Positions 1 through 10,502 of a DNA stretch of 64,000 bases are shown piece by piece (position 1 is the stretch's first letter; every line of letters starts with the position of its first letter). The position numbers and the translations under genes are program-made. Below the pieces are notes generated by a model, which made no database searches, had not been told where the DNA came from, and was given only the letters and a program-made list of their open reading frames with translations. Source of the DNA: Polaribacter sp. (GTDB lineage: Bacteria; Bacteroidota; Bacteroidia; Flavobacteriales; Flavobacteriaceae); NCBI GenBank assembly GCA_029238315.1, contig JAQWGI010000017.1:1-64000 (forward strand), written 5' to 3'.

Positions 1-369
1 ACAACAGAAGCAAAAGCAAAAGCATTACGTAGATTCGTAGAGCCTTTACTTACAAAATCTAAAAACGATACTACTCACAATCGTAGAGTTGTATTTAGTT
101 ACCTTAGAGATAAATATGCTGTTACAGAATTATTCAAAGAAATATCTGTAAAGATTGCAGATAGACCAGGAGGATATGTTCGTATCATCAAATTAGGAAA
201 TCGTCAGGGAGATAACGCTCCTATGGCAATGGTAGAATTAGTTGATTACAACGAAGTTTACAACCCTAATGGAAAGAAAGCTAAGAAAACTACTCGTAGA
301 GGTAGAAAGAAAGCTGATGTGGTTGCTGATGTTGCAGAAACTGAAACACCAGAAACAACTGAAGAATAA
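1..369 (+). CDS. rplQ: 50S ribosomal protein L17, 5' end missing
   Basis: The frame is open from base 1 to TAA at 367-369 and encodes the C-terminal part of ribosomal protein bL17, a large-subunit protein near the exit tunnel. The recognisable core is the stretch with [11 protein letters not shown] and [17 protein letters not shown], followed by a basic then acidic, Thr/Glu-rich tail of the kind flavobacterial L17 proteins carry. The start codon and first residues lie outside the window. In Bacteroidota rplQ normally closes the ribosomal protein operon after rpoA, and the strong hairpin right after it agrees with an operon end. Confidence 0.95.
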   Translation, partial: TTEAKAKALRRFVEPLLTKSKNDTTHNRRVVFSYLRDKYAVTELFKEISVKIADRPGGYVRIIKLGNRQGDNAPMAMVELVDYNEVYNPNGKKAKKTTRRGRKKADVVADVAETETPETTEE

Positions 370-394
370 ATATGATATTTATATAATTCATATA

Positions 395-427
395 AAAGGG
401 ATAAACATTTATGTTTATCCCTTTTTT
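395..427 (+). terminator. rho-independent terminator after rplQ
   Basis: AAGGGATAAACAT and ATGTTTATCCCTT form a stem with a 2-nt loop, followed by a T run. It sits 25 nt after the L17 stop and would end the ribosomal operon transcript. Confidence 0.85.
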
Positions 428-529
428 TATACATTTTTATAAACAACAAAAGTTTAATTATTTAGATATTATTACTTTTGCAATTGAAACGATTGAAAAC
501 AACAATTTTTTAAAGTACACACAACTATA

Positions 530-1630
530 ATGAAATACCAACAACACAAAAAAGCACTAGTTTTATTAGCAGACGGAACTATATTTTATGGTAAGTCAAT
601 TGGAATTGAAGGAACAGCAACAGGGGAAATTTGTTTCAATACAGGAATGACCGGTTATCAAGAAATCTTTACAGACCCATCTTATTTTGGGCAATTGATG
701 GTAGCTACAAATGCCCATATAGGAAACTATGGTGTTAATGCTGAAGAAATTGAATCTGACGGAATTAAAATAGCAGGATTAATTTGTAGGAATTTTAGTT
801 TTACACATTCAAGAGTAGATTCTGAGGGGAATCTAAAAGATTGGTTTATCAAACATAATACAGTAGCGATTTCTGCCGTGGATACAAGAGCTCTAGTTGC
901 ATATATAAGAGATAATGGTGCAATGAATGCAATTATTTCTACAGATGTTGATAATATTGAAAACTTAAAAAAACAATTAGTAGATACACCAGACATGAAT
1001 GGTTTGGAATTAGCTTCAAAAGTATCTACAAAAGAACCTTATTTTGTTGGTGATGAAAATGCTACATATAAAATTTCTGCTTTAGATATTGGTATTAAAA
1101 AGAATATTTTGAGAAACTTTGTAAAGAGAGACGCTTACATAAAAGTATTTCCATACAACACCAGTTTTGAAGAAATGAGCTCTTTTAATCCTGATGGATA
1201 TTTTATTTCTAATGGACCTGGAGATCCAGAGCCATTAGTTGAGGCGCAAAACACAGCAAAAGAAATTATCAAAAGAGATTTGCCTTTATTTGGTATTTGT
1301 TTAGGACATCAAGTAATTGCATTGGCAAACGGAATATCTACCTACAAAATGCATAATGGTCATAGAGGAATTAATCATCCTGTAAAGAACCTTTTGACTG
1401 GTAAAGGAGAGATTACTTCTCAAAATCACGGTTTTGCCATCAATAGAGAAGAAACGGAAGCGAATGATAATGTAGAAATTACACATGTGCATCTAAATGA
1501 TCATACTGTTGCAGGAATTAGAATGAAAAATAAAAATGTTTTTTCTGTACAATATCACCCAGAAGCAAGTCCTGGACCACACGATGCAGAATATTTATTC
1601 GATCAATTTATAGAAAATATTAAAAATTAA
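530..1630 (+). CDS. carA: carbamoyl-phosphate synthase small (glutaminase) subunit
   Basis: This is the glutamine-hydrolysing subunit of carbamoyl-phosphate synthase, which passes ammonia to CarB for pyrimidine and arginine synthesis in the cytoplasm. The 366 residues are the normal family length. The N-terminal CPSase_sm_chain domain spans roughly residues 7-140 (TGEICFNTGMTGYQEI motif). The class I glutamine amidotransferase domain follows, with nucleophile Cys257 in GICLGHQ and the His343/Glu345 pair in YHPEAS. An exact TANNTTTG -7 box (TACTTTTG, 473-480) lies 50 nt upstream. CarB is not in the window. The gene is followed 45 nt later by eno on the same strand. Confidence 0.96.
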   Translation: MKYQQHKKALVLLADGTIFYGKSIGIEGTATGEICFNTGMTGYQEIFTDPSYFGQLMVATNAHIGNYGVNAEEIESDGIKIAGLICRNFSFTHSRVDSEGNLKDWFIKHNTVAISAVDTRALVAYIRDNGAMNAIISTDVDNIENLKKQLVDTPDMNGLELASKVSTKEPYFVGDENATYKISALDIGIKKNILRNFVKRDAYIKVFPYNTSFEEMSSFNPDGYFISNGPGDPEPLVEAQNTAKEIIKRDLPLFGICLGHQVIALANGISTYKMHNGHRGINHPVKNLLTGKGEITSQNHGFAINREETEANDNVEITHVHLNDHTVAGIRMKNKNVFSVQYHPEASPGPHDAEYLFDQFIENIKN

Positions 1631-2965
<1,335 letters not shown>

Positions 2966-2985
2966 AATATTATCAATAAATCGTA

Positions 2986-3018
2986 AAAACCTCATGATTA
3001 ATTTCATGAGGTTTTTTT
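2986..3018 (+). terminator. rho-independent terminator after eno
   Basis: AACCTCATGA and TCATGAGGTT form a perfect stem around a 6-nt AT loop, followed by seven T residues. Confidence 0.9.
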
Positions 3019-3140
3019 ATGTTTAAAAATAAGTTAAATCTATCTTTTTATGCTAAAATTCTATCGAACTTGACTTTTAAAATGGTTGGAAAATTGGTAT
3101 CTTCGCAATTCACTTCATAATTAAATACAAGATAGAAAGA

Positions 3141-4427
3141 ATGTCAAATAAAGCTACTTTAAGAATAGATGGACAAGAGTTTGAGTTTCCTTTAATCAAA
3201 GGAACAGAAAATGAAATTGCAATTGATATTAAAGCATTAAGAGCAGTTACAGGCGGAGTAATTACAATTGATCCAGGTTTTAAAAATACAGGTTCATGTG
3301 TAAGTGCAATTACATTTTTAGATGGAGAAAAAGGTGTTTTAAGATATAGAGGATATTCTATTGAAGAATTAGCTGAAAAAGCAGATTTCCTTGAGGTGGC
3401 TTATTTATTGATTTTTGGAGAATTACCAACCGCAGAGCAATTAGAGCAATTTCATACAGACATTAAATCAAAATCTATAGTAGATGAAGATGTAAAGAAG
3501 ATTATTGATGCATTTCCAAAGAATGCACACCCAATGGGAATTTTATCATCTTTAACAAGTGCATTAGTTGCGTTTAATCCAAGTTCTGTAAATGTAGATT
3601 CTGAAGAAGAAATGTACAATGCAATTGTGAAGATTCTGGGAAAATTCCCTGTATTAGTAGCTTGGGCAATGCGTAAAACACAAGGTTTACCATTAAATTA
3701 TGGAAGTAAATCATTAGGTTATGTAGAAAATGTTATGAAAATGATGTTTGAAGTACCAAATGAAGAATATGAATTGAATCCAATTATTAAAAACGCTTTA
3801 GATAAATTATTAATCCTACATGCAGATCACGAACAAAACTGTTCTACATCTACTGTAAGAATTGTTGGCTCTTCTCATGCCGGATTATTCGCTTCTATTT
3901 CTTCGGGAATTTCTGCACTATGGGGACCTTTACATGGAGGTGCAAATCAAGCTGTATTAGAAATGTTGGAGGCGATAAAAGAAGATGGAGGAGACACTAA
4001 AAAATACATGGCGAAAGCTAAAGATAAAAATGATCCTTTCCGTTTAATGGGATTTGGACATAGAGTTTATAAAAACTTTGATCCAAGAGCAAAGATTATT
4101 AAAGTTGCAGCTGATGAAGTTTTAAATGATTTAGGAATTGATGATCCAATTTTAGAAATCGCAAAAGGTTTAGAACAAGAAGCATTGAACGATCCTTATT
4201 TTGTTGATAGAAAATTATATCCAAATGTAGATTTCTATTCAGGAATAATTTATAGAGCAATGGGAATTCCTACAGAAATGTTTACAGTAATGTTTGCTTT
4301 AGGAAGATTACCAGGATGGATTGCTCAATGGAGAGAAATGCGTTTAGGAAAAGAACCAATTGGGAGACCAAGACAAATTTATACTGGAGAAAACCTAAGA
4401 AGTTTTAAAACAATTAACAATAGATAA
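3141..4427 (+). CDS. gltA: citrate synthase
   Basis: Condenses acetyl-CoA and oxaloacetate to citrate, the entry step of the TCA cycle. At 428 residues it matches the larger, type II (Gram-negative hexameric) citrate synthases. The N-terminal beta domain typical of that class is visible (residues 1-45), followed by HADHEQNCSTSTVR (227-240), the catalytic His265 in GPLHGGANQ, His307 in GFGHRVYKNFDPR and Asp364 in PNVDFYSG. A TATCTTCG sequence at 3099-3106 resembles a -7 box, but its spacing to the nearest TTG is long. Confidence 0.96.
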   Translation: MSNKATLRIDGQEFEFPLIKGTENEIAIDIKALRAVTGGVITIDPGFKNTGSCVSAITFLDGEKGVLRYRGYSIEELAEKADFLEVAYLLIFGELPTAEQLEQFHTDIKSKSIVDEDVKKIIDAFPKNAHPMGILSSLTSALVAFNPSSVNVDSEEEMYNAIVKILGKFPVLVAWAMRKTQGLPLNYGSKSLGYVENVMKMMFEVPNEEYELNPIIKNALDKLLILHADHEQNCSTSTVRIVGSSHAGLFASISSGISALWGPLHGGANQAVLEMLEAIKEDGGDTKKYMAKAKDKNDPFRLMGFGHRVYKNFDPRAKIIKVAADEVLNDLGIDDPILEIAKGLEQEALNDPYFVDRKLYPNVDFYSGIIYRAMGIPTEMFTVMFALGRLPGWIAQWREMRLGKEPIGRPRQIYTGENLRSFKTINNR

Positions 4428-4441
4428 TAGTTGTTTTAAAC

Positions 4442-5401
4442 ATGTTAAATTCAATAAAAATAATTAAAAATAGATCTGATATTGGAGCCGGAACAAGAGG
4501 TTCTGATATGGGAATTGACGCCATAGAAATTGCTGCAATTAATAAAGGCAATAATTACTTTGGTCAATTTGAATATACAGACGTTACAACAGAAAACGAA
4601 TCTATTTACAATAAAGTAAACAATTCTTTTGCAAAAAGAATTGGAAGCGTTTTAAATCAATGTACACGACTAAGTAATCATGTAAAGGTTACGTTGCAAG
4701 AAAAAACTTTTCCGATTGTTTTGTCTGGAGATCATTCTTCGGCTTTAGGAACAATTAGCGGTGTAAAAGCAGCTTTTCCTAATCAAACTGTTGGTGTAGT
4801 TTGGGTTGATGCGCATGCAGATATTCATTCGCCTTATACTTCTCCTTCTGGTAATATTCATGGAATGCCGTTAGCGGCAGCATTAGCTGATGATAATTTA
4901 GATTTTCAAATAAACGAAGTTACAAGAGAAACTTCTGATTTATGGGAAAGAATGAAAAACATCGGAATTCCAGGAGCAAAAGTTACAGCAGAAAATGTAG
5001 TGTATTTTGGAGTTAGAGATACTGAGGAGCCAGAAGAAAAACAAATAGAAAATCTAGGGATAAAAAATTATACAGTTTCTGAAATTCGTTTTAGAGGTTT
5101 AGAGAAATGTGTAAACGAAGCAATAGATAAATTATCTAATTGTGATGTTATTTACATTTCTTTTGATGTAGATTCTATGGATTGTGATATGATTTCGTAC
5201 GGAACTGGAACACCAGTAAATAAAGGATTTGACCAGCAAGAAGTAACACAAATTATGAATCAATTTATTGAAACAAAAAAAGTTGTTTGTTTAGAATTGG
5301 TGGAAGTAAATCCGTTACTAGATTTAAAAGGAAATGTAATGGCAGAAACAGCTTTTGATGTATTAGATGATGTAACTAAAACGATACAAGAATCTTTCTA
5401 A
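4442..5401 (+). CDS. arginase-family ureohydrolase, probably arginase
   Basis: A binuclear manganese ureohydrolase, most likely splitting arginine into ornithine and urea. The 319 residues carry the family metal-binding motifs in order: GDHSS (His98), WVDAHADIH (Asp123, His125, Asp127) and SFDVDSMD (Asp242, Asp244). The family also contains agmatinase, formiminoglutamase and guanidino hydrolases. The substrate is therefore inferred: rocF-type arginases with SFDVDxxDP-like motifs are common in flavobacteria. It follows gltA by 14 nt, so it is probably co-transcribed. Its last 4 bases overlap the end of the convergent gene. Confidence 0.8.
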   Translation: MLNSIKIIKNRSDIGAGTRGSDMGIDAIEIAAINKGNNYFGQFEYTDVTTENESIYNKVNNSFAKRIGSVLNQCTRLSNHVKVTLQEKTFPIVLSGDHSSALGTISGVKAAFPNQTVGVVWVDAHADIHSPYTSPSGNIHGMPLAAALADDNLDFQINEVTRETSDLWERMKNIGIPGAKVTAENVVYFGVRDTEEPEEKQIENLGIKNYTVSEIRFRGLEKCVNEAIDKLSNCDVIYISFDVDSMDCDMISYGTGTPVNKGFDQQEVTQIMNQFIETKKVVCLELVEVNPLLDLKGNVMAETAFDVLDDVTKTIQESF

Positions 5402-6543
5402 TTTTTGATAAAATTTTTTGTAATTATTGTATTATTTTTTGATACAATTCTTAAAATATAAGTTCCAGTAATTAATTCTTTAATAAGAATTTGATTGCTG
5501 GATTTTTTTTGATCAAGTAAAATTTTCCCATAGATATCAATTACGGAAATTTGTTTGATATCAATTCCATTGATAAATAAAATCTCTTGAGTTGGATTTG
5601 GAAATATTTTAAAACTACTTGGATGAAACTCTTTAATATTTAACGCAGAAAAGGAATCATTGTCAAAACGATACAATTTTTGAGTTAAAACAATAGGAAA
5701 TCCATTAAAAACGGTGTTTACTTTTTCTCTAGAAAGAAAATACCTTTTATTACTAATTAAAGTAATTCCTTCAATTTGACTTGCATTTATTGATGAATTA
5801 ATATCTGTTCGTTCTATTACTCCACTAAAAATATCATCATTCAAAATCCCACTTAATTGAATGTGAATTAAAAATGGTAAACCAGTTGGGTTTGTATATC
5901 CAGACAATACAAAGCTATCATCATCTCTATTGTATGTTGAACCGGTTATCAATCCATTAGAATTATAGGAGCTTACTTTCTTTGCAGAATGATTGCCAAC
6001 TGTTTTCGGAATTGTGTAGGCATTCACAGTATTATCTTTCCAGTTTTTTGTAAAAATAACGAGCTGATTATTATAAACTGAGATTGCTTCAGCATCAAAA
6101 TCTGTATTATTGGGTTGCGAAGAAAAATCAGCTTGATCTTCATATGTAAAATTGATGATTTCTGAAGTAATGTTTGTATTATTTAGATAATCAGATTTTA
6201 AAACTTTATAGATTTTTAAATCTTGACGATTTCCATTACTGTTATTTCCAAAATCGCCTATATAGATATAGGTATCATCTTGTGTAATATCTTCCCAATC
6301 AACATTTGTTGCATTTGTAATATTTATTGTTCTAGTAATATTTCCAGAAATTGTATCTAACTCGTATAAATTGGCAGCATCACCAGAATCGTTATGAGTA
6401 ATTAATTTTCCGTTAAAAAAAAGTAAACCAGAAGTTTCTGAGACTGTATCCGGTAAATCATATTTCTCTATGATATTTTCTATTTGAGCAACTAATGAAA
6501 AGCAGCTTAAAAAGAAAGTGAAAAAGGTGAACTTAATTTTCAT
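5398..6543 (-). CDS. secreted protein with type IX secretion C-terminal sorting domain
   Basis: This 381-residue protein starts with a cleavable signal peptide (MKIKFTFFTFFLSCFSLVAQ) and ends with a type A T9SS sorting domain. That domain spans about residues 310-381 and has the KIFPNPTQE, ISVIDIYGK and GTYILRI hallmarks (Por_Secre_tail). The middle, about residues 25-300, looks like a beta-propeller-like repeat region with several aromatic-Asp strands (for example DWEDITQDDTYIYIGDFGNN), of a kind seen in secreted propeller proteins of Bacteroidota. It should be exported across the outer membrane by the gliding/secretion machinery. Substrate and function are unknown. The ATG directly follows the TAA of the broken upstream frame. 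Confidence 0.8.
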   Translation of the reverse strand: MKIKFTFFTFFLSCFSLVAQIENIIEKYDLPDTVSETSGLLFFNGKLITHNDSGDAANLYELDTISGNITRTINITNATNVDWEDITQDDTYIYIGDFGNNSNGNRQDLKIYKVLKSDYLNNTNITSEIINFTYEDQADFSSQPNNTDFDAEAISVYNNQLVIFTKNWKDNTVNAYTIPKTVGNHSAKKVSSYNSNGLITGSTYNRDDDSFVLSGYTNPTGLPFLIHIQLSGILNDDIFSGVIERTDINSSINASQIEGITLISNKRYFLSREKVNTVFNGFPIVLTQKLYRFDNDSFSALNIKEFHPSSFKIFPNPTQEILFINGIDIKQISVIDIYGKILLDQKKSSNQILIKELITGTYILRIVSKNNTIITKNFIKN

Positions 6544-6970
6544 TTATTTAGCATCTAAACTCAATACATAATCATAACTTTCGAATGGTAAAGAAACAAT
6601 TAATTCTGAATTAGTATATATGTTATTAGGAATTAAAATATAACCTCTCATAATAGGCTCCGTAAAATTTGTAAATGGTAGCACTAAACTCATCAATATA
6701 TTTTTCTTGTACATCCAGAAAACCGAAGCCAATTCCTCAATCTTTGTTAAAAAACGATAACATATAGCCGTTTGCAGCATCATAAGGCATTATTTTTCTT
6801 TTCCAATCAAAACAGATTGTATTTGGCTACAAAAGCATCGTGCATTTTTATTTTTTCGTTAAATTATTAGAATATGGTTCCGTTTTAATACTGAAATAAA
6901 TTCAGCATAAATAAACTATATTCACCATTATTGAAAGGTAAATAAAAAGGAGTTTAGAAACAAATCAAAT
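6544..6970 (-). pseudogene. decayed gene remnant with several frameshifts
   Basis: Read leftward, this stretch encodes protein-like segments that jump between frames. From upstream to downstream they include LPFNNGEYSLFML, YFSIKTEPYSNNLTKK, NEKIKMHDAFVAKYNLF, DWKRKIMPYDAANGYML, then GIGFGFLDVQEKYIDEF and finally NNIYTNSELIVSLPFESYDY. The last segment ends in TAA immediately before the ATG of the T9SS cargo gene. An intact 79-codon frame (6544-6783) covers only the final part and is probably not a functional protein. The pattern fits a gene once coupled to the secreted protein that has since lost its frame. I do not recognise the family. AT-rich sequence can mimic such fragments, so this is a moderate call. 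Confidence 0.4.
6888..6908. repeat. short palindrome ATACTGAA-N5-TTCAGCAT
   Basis: A near-perfect inverted repeat with 8-base arms and a 5-base spacer. A perfect version lies at 24698-24718, and a weaker one with TGAA/TTCG arms lies near 52881-52896. It falls in the decayed gene region. Confidence 0.5.
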
Positions 6971-6985
6971 TATTAACTTCGCAGT

Positions 6986-7924
6986 ATGCAACAAACAACG
7001 AATACTATTTTAATGATTCGTCCTGTAAACTTTAGGATGAATGAGCAAACGGCTGTAAATAATTACTACCAACAAAATTTAACAGATACTCTACTAGCAA
7101 CGATTAATGCAAGAGCACAAAAAGAGTTTGATGATTTTGTAGTAAAATTAACAGCAAACGGAATTGATGTAATTGTGGTAAGTGATACAGAAAACCCAAA
7201 TACACCAGATTCAATTTTTCCAAATAACTGGATTTCTTTTCATGAAAATGGCGATGTGGCTTTGTATCCAATGTTTGCAGAAAACAGACGTTTAGAACGA
7301 AGAGAAGATGTGTTAGACATCTTAGAAGACAATAATTTTAGTATCGAAAATGTTGTTGATTATTCTGAAGCCGAAGAAGATGAATTCTTTTTAGAAGGCA
7401 CAGGAAGTATGATTCTTGATAGAGAAAACCAAAAAGCATATTGTGCAATTTCACCAAGAGCAGATGAAGAGTTGTTTATCGAATTCTGTGAAGATTTTGA
7501 GTTCACTCCGGTTATATTTACTGCAAATCAAACCGTAGATAATCAACGAGAAGCCATTTATCATACAAATGTAATGATGTGTGTTGCAGAACAATTCGCC
7601 ATTATATGTTTGGCATCTATTGATGATAAAAAGGAGCGCAAAAACGTTCTAAATCATTTAAAAGAAAACGGAAAAGAAGTGATTGATATCACCGAGCAAC
7701 AAGTAAATGCTTTTGCAGGAAATATGCTGCAAGTTAAAGGGAAAGATAATGCAAGCTTTTTAGTGATGAGTTCATCAGCATACCAAGCATTAAGAAAAGA
7801 ACAGCTTCAGAAAATAGAGAAATACAATACCATTATTCATAGTTCTCTAGAAACGATTGAAACTTGTGGAGGTGGAAGTGCACGTTGTATGATGGCAGAA
7901 GTTTTTTTACCTAAAAATAAATAA
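6986..7924 (+). CDS. CtlX-type citrulline/arginine guanidino-group hydrolase
   Basis: This 312-residue protein belongs to the pentein fold amidinotransferase/arginine deiminase superfamily, closest by motif to the citrulline utilisation hydrolase CtlX group. Visible active-site elements are the DSIFPNNW motif (Asp75 to Asn80), Glu137 in EGTGS, His193 in YHTNVMM and the catalytic Cys301 in GGGSARCMMAE. The natural substrate is uncertain: arginine deiminase-like or citrulline hydrolysis are the main options. It stands alone with the PrsW-like gene 1 nt downstream, and an arginase-family gene lies 1.6 kb upstream. Together they suggest arginine/citrulline catabolism. Confidence 0.75.
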   Translation: MQQTTNTILMIRPVNFRMNEQTAVNNYYQQNLTDTLLATINARAQKEFDDFVVKLTANGIDVIVVSDTENPNTPDSIFPNNWISFHENGDVALYPMFAENRRLERREDVLDILEDNNFSIENVVDYSEAEEDEFFLEGTGSMILDRENQKAYCAISPRADEELFIEFCEDFEFTPVIFTANQTVDNQREAIYHTNVMMCVAEQFAIICLASIDDKKERKNVLNHLKENGKEVIDITEQQVNAFAGNMLQVKGKDNASFLVMSSSAYQALRKEQLQKIEKYNTIIHSSLETIETCGGGSARCMMAEVFLPKNK

Positions 7925-7925
7925 T

Positions 7926-8609
7926 ATGATTTTACTAGCGTTAGCTTTGGCCCCAGCTTTGGCAATTATGATTTATATTTATATTAAAGATAAATATGAA
8001 AGAGAGCCAATTGGTTTTTTGTTGAAAAATTTTGGCTTAGGCGCAACGGCTAGCATTATTATTACGCTTATTATTGGTACACTTTTACAATATGTTTTTC
8101 CAACAGCAGATCCGTTAAGTATATCACAACAATTTTTTAAAGCTTTTATTATTGTTGCCTTAGTAGAAGAGTTTTCTAAGTACATTATTGTAATATTTTA
8201 CGCGCAAAGTCATAAAGAGTTTGATGAACCTTTTGATGGAATTGTATACGCAGTGATGGTTTCTATGGGGTTTGCTGCGTTGGAAAACGTGTCGTATGTT
8301 TTTCAATTTGGAATGACAAACGGAATTGTAAGAGCTTTTACGGCGGTTCCTGCACATGCAACATTTGGAATTATTATGGGGTATTATATGGGTAAAGCAA
8401 AGTTTGCAACATCCAAAAGAGAGAAAATAAAGATGAATTTAATAGGCTTATTTGCAGCTACTTTATTTCATGGAGCTTATGATTTCTTTTTGTTTATTAA
8501 TTTTATTCCTGGTATTTCAATTGGTGCTTTTGTTTCTTTATTTATCGGAATATTTTTGTCTAGAAAGGCAATAAAAAAACACCAAGAAATTTCTAGATTT
8601 AAGCACTAA
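7926..8609 (+). CDS. PrsW-family intramembrane metalloprotease
   Basis: A 227-residue polytopic membrane protein with about seven hydrophobic segments and the PrsW/CAAX-like protease signatures: EEFSK (81-85), ALENV with Glu120, His144 in VPAHATFG and His182 in FHGAYDFF. In Bacillus PrsW makes a site-1 cut in the anti-sigma factor RsiW. No anti-sigma factor is adjacent here, so the substrate is unknown. The gene starts 1 nt after the CtlX-like gene, suggesting translational coupling. Confidence 0.75.
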   Translation: MILLALALAPALAIMIYIYIKDKYEREPIGFLLKNFGLGATASIIITLIIGTLLQYVFPTADPLSISQQFFKAFIIVALVEEFSKYIIVIFYAQSHKEFDEPFDGIVYAVMVSMGFAALENVSYVFQFGMTNGIVRAFTAVPAHATFGIIMGYYMGKAKFATSKREKIKMNLIGLFAATLFHGAYDFFLFINFIPGISIGAFVSLFIGIFLSRKAIKKHQEISRFKH

Positions 8610-8613
8610 AAAA

Positions 8614-8648
8614 ATAAGCTCAATCAATACAAGATCAATTGAGCTTAT
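8614..8648 (+). terminator. possible terminator hairpin after the PrsW-like gene
   Basis: ATAAGCTCAAT pairs with ATTGAGCTTAT across a short spacer. The following T tract is weak (TGTAAAAATATTT), so termination efficiency is uncertain. Confidence 0.45.
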
Positions 8649-8755
8649 GTAAAAATATTTCCTAGGGTCAGTATAAATTAGAGAGATGTGATAATAATGG
8701 CCTAGATTGCCAGCAAGCAAGGTTTTTTATTGATGCTTTTTTTTATTAAATATAA

Positions 8756-10396
8756 TTATTTCAAAGCCCCTTCAACAATCTCCCCAGTAGTTCCGTTTGG
8801 AAATTCTATTTGTAATAAATTAGCAATTGTGGGTGCAATATCTGTAACGGTATGTGCTTTTTTAGAAGCTCCTTTTTTAATTCCGTTTCCGTAAAAAATA
8901 ATAGGTACGTGTGTGTCGTAACTGTAGCCAGAACCATGCGAAGTTCCTGTTCTAGAAGAACTACTTAATGTTGATGGCAACGGAATTAATAATACATCAC
9001 CAGAAAATTTCTGATTGTATCCTTTTTGTAATTTTTGTAAAATGCCGTCTGTAAAATGTGTGGTTTGCATTGTTCTAGCCGTTACAGCCTTGTATATTTT
9101 ATCAAAATGAATTACTTCATCAGCAATTTTTTGAGCAACTGTATTTACATCTAATTTTAATTTTTTAATTTCTTCTTTATTTAAGAAAATTTGAAAATTA
9201 GAAATGTTTTCTACTAAATTATCTGATTTAAAGTGTTCTAAAGTGATGTTGTTTACATATTTTTTCAATGTGCTAGAGTTTATATAATGTGCCGGAATTT
9301 TTTCTGACTGTAAATATGCAGGCACTTGCACAACTGCATGATCTGCAGTTAAAAACAGTGTGTAATTGTCTTTTCCAATTTCAGTATCTAGAAACTTAAA
9401 CAAGCTTGCTAAATCTTTATCTAAACGTAAATAATTGTCTTGAACTTCTTTGGATGCAACTCCAAATTGATGACCAATATAATCTGGAGTAGAATAACTT
9501 ACGGCTAAGAAATCTGTAAAATCAGACTTTCCTAAATTTTCTCCTTTTATGGCTGCTTTTACAAAATCGGTTGTAAACGAATTTCCAGCAGGTATTCCTT
9601 TAAGCATCTCAAAGTTGCCATTTTTTTCTTTTAACGTTGGTATGTCATAAGGAAAAGTAGGTGCTTCTTTGCCTCTAAAGCTTCTTTCAAACGCATTATT
9701 ATCTGCCATACTTTCTGTGTAGGTATTAATATCATACAAGGTGTTCCATGGTTTAGAAAGATATGCTGCAGCTTTTCCAGAAGAGTTAAAATTGTTTACC
9801 CATGTTGGTAAAGCATTCATATAATAAGAACTCGTAATCCATTTTCCTTCTTTTTTTCCTTCTAACCAATAAGCGCCGTTTGCTGTGTGTCCGCCAGGTA
9901 AAACTGCAGATCTATCTTTAATAGCAATGCTAATCGTTTTTCCTTGCATGTTTTGTGCCAATCGTAATTGATCTGTAATGGTGGTTGTTTGCATTCTAAA
10001 CGGAGATTTTTCTCCTCCTTTTGATGTAACTCCTACAGTTTTGTAATTGCTGTCATCTACACAATAGATGTATTCTTTGGCATATTTATCGTACCAATTA
10101 TTACCAATTATACCATGGTTTTCTGGAGTGGTTCCGGTATAAACAGAAGCATGTCCAACAGCTGTGTAAGTTGGAATATAATTAAAATGTGCATTTTCTA
10201 GAGAAAAACCATTTTTGATAATTCTTTTAAATCCATCTTCTCCATATTTATCTGCAAAACGAGCTAGGTAATCATAACGCATTTGGTCAATTACAATTCC
10301 AATTACTAGTTTAGGTTTTTTTGGTGTTGTTTTTTCTTTAGAACAACTTAAAAAAATAAAGAATGACAAGAAACTTAATACGATAAAATTTTTCAT
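8756..10396 (-). CDS. PafA-like alkaline phosphatase lipoprotein
   Basis: A 546-residue phosphomonoesterase/phosphodiesterase of the alkaline phosphatase superfamily, resembling flavobacterial PafA. A lipoprotein signal ends at Cys18 (FFIFLSC), so it is membrane-anchored on the periplasmic or outer face. Active-site residues of the PafA type are visible: Asp37 (GIVIDQMRYDY), nucleophile Thr78 in PTYTAVGH, the GNN-W segment near Asn100, Lys160/Arg162 (IKDRSAVLPGGH), Asp and His in STPDYIGHQFG, ADHAV, and the C-terminal SYDTHVPI His. The Lys/Arg pair favours phosphate monoester release. A role in phosphate scavenging is inferred. It is divergent from mlaE. Confidence 0.85.
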   Translation of the reverse strand: MKNFIVLSFLSFFIFLSCSKEKTTPKKPKLVIGIVIDQMRYDYLARFADKYGEDGFKRIIKNGFSLENAHFNYIPTYTAVGHASVYTGTTPENHGIIGNNWYDKYAKEYIYCVDDSNYKTVGVTSKGGEKSPFRMQTTTITDQLRLAQNMQGKTISIAIKDRSAVLPGGHTANGAYWLEGKKEGKWITSSYYMNALPTWVNNFNSSGKAAAYLSKPWNTLYDINTYTESMADNNAFERSFRGKEAPTFPYDIPTLKEKNGNFEMLKGIPAGNSFTTDFVKAAIKGENLGKSDFTDFLAVSYSTPDYIGHQFGVASKEVQDNYLRLDKDLASLFKFLDTEIGKDNYTLFLTADHAVVQVPAYLQSEKIPAHYINSSTLKKYVNNITLEHFKSDNLVENISNFQIFLNKEEIKKLKLDVNTVAQKIADEVIHFDKIYKAVTARTMQTTHFTDGILQKLQKGYNQKFSGDVLLIPLPSTLSSSSRTGTSHGSGYSYDTHVPIIFYGNGIKKGASKKAHTVTDIAPTIANLLQIEFPNGTTGEIVEGALK

Positions 10397-10502
10397 TGGA
10401 AATAGTTTTAATAGATCAAAAATAAATATTTTAATTAAGAATACTACAATTTTAAGGACTGTTAATGATTATTTAATACTTTAGCAAAAAGAAATTGAAT
10501 GT

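Noticed and set aside
242..442. 66-codon frame overlapping the end of rplQ and its terminator
   Set aside because: It reads the basic L17 tail in the wrong frame and runs through the terminator hairpin.
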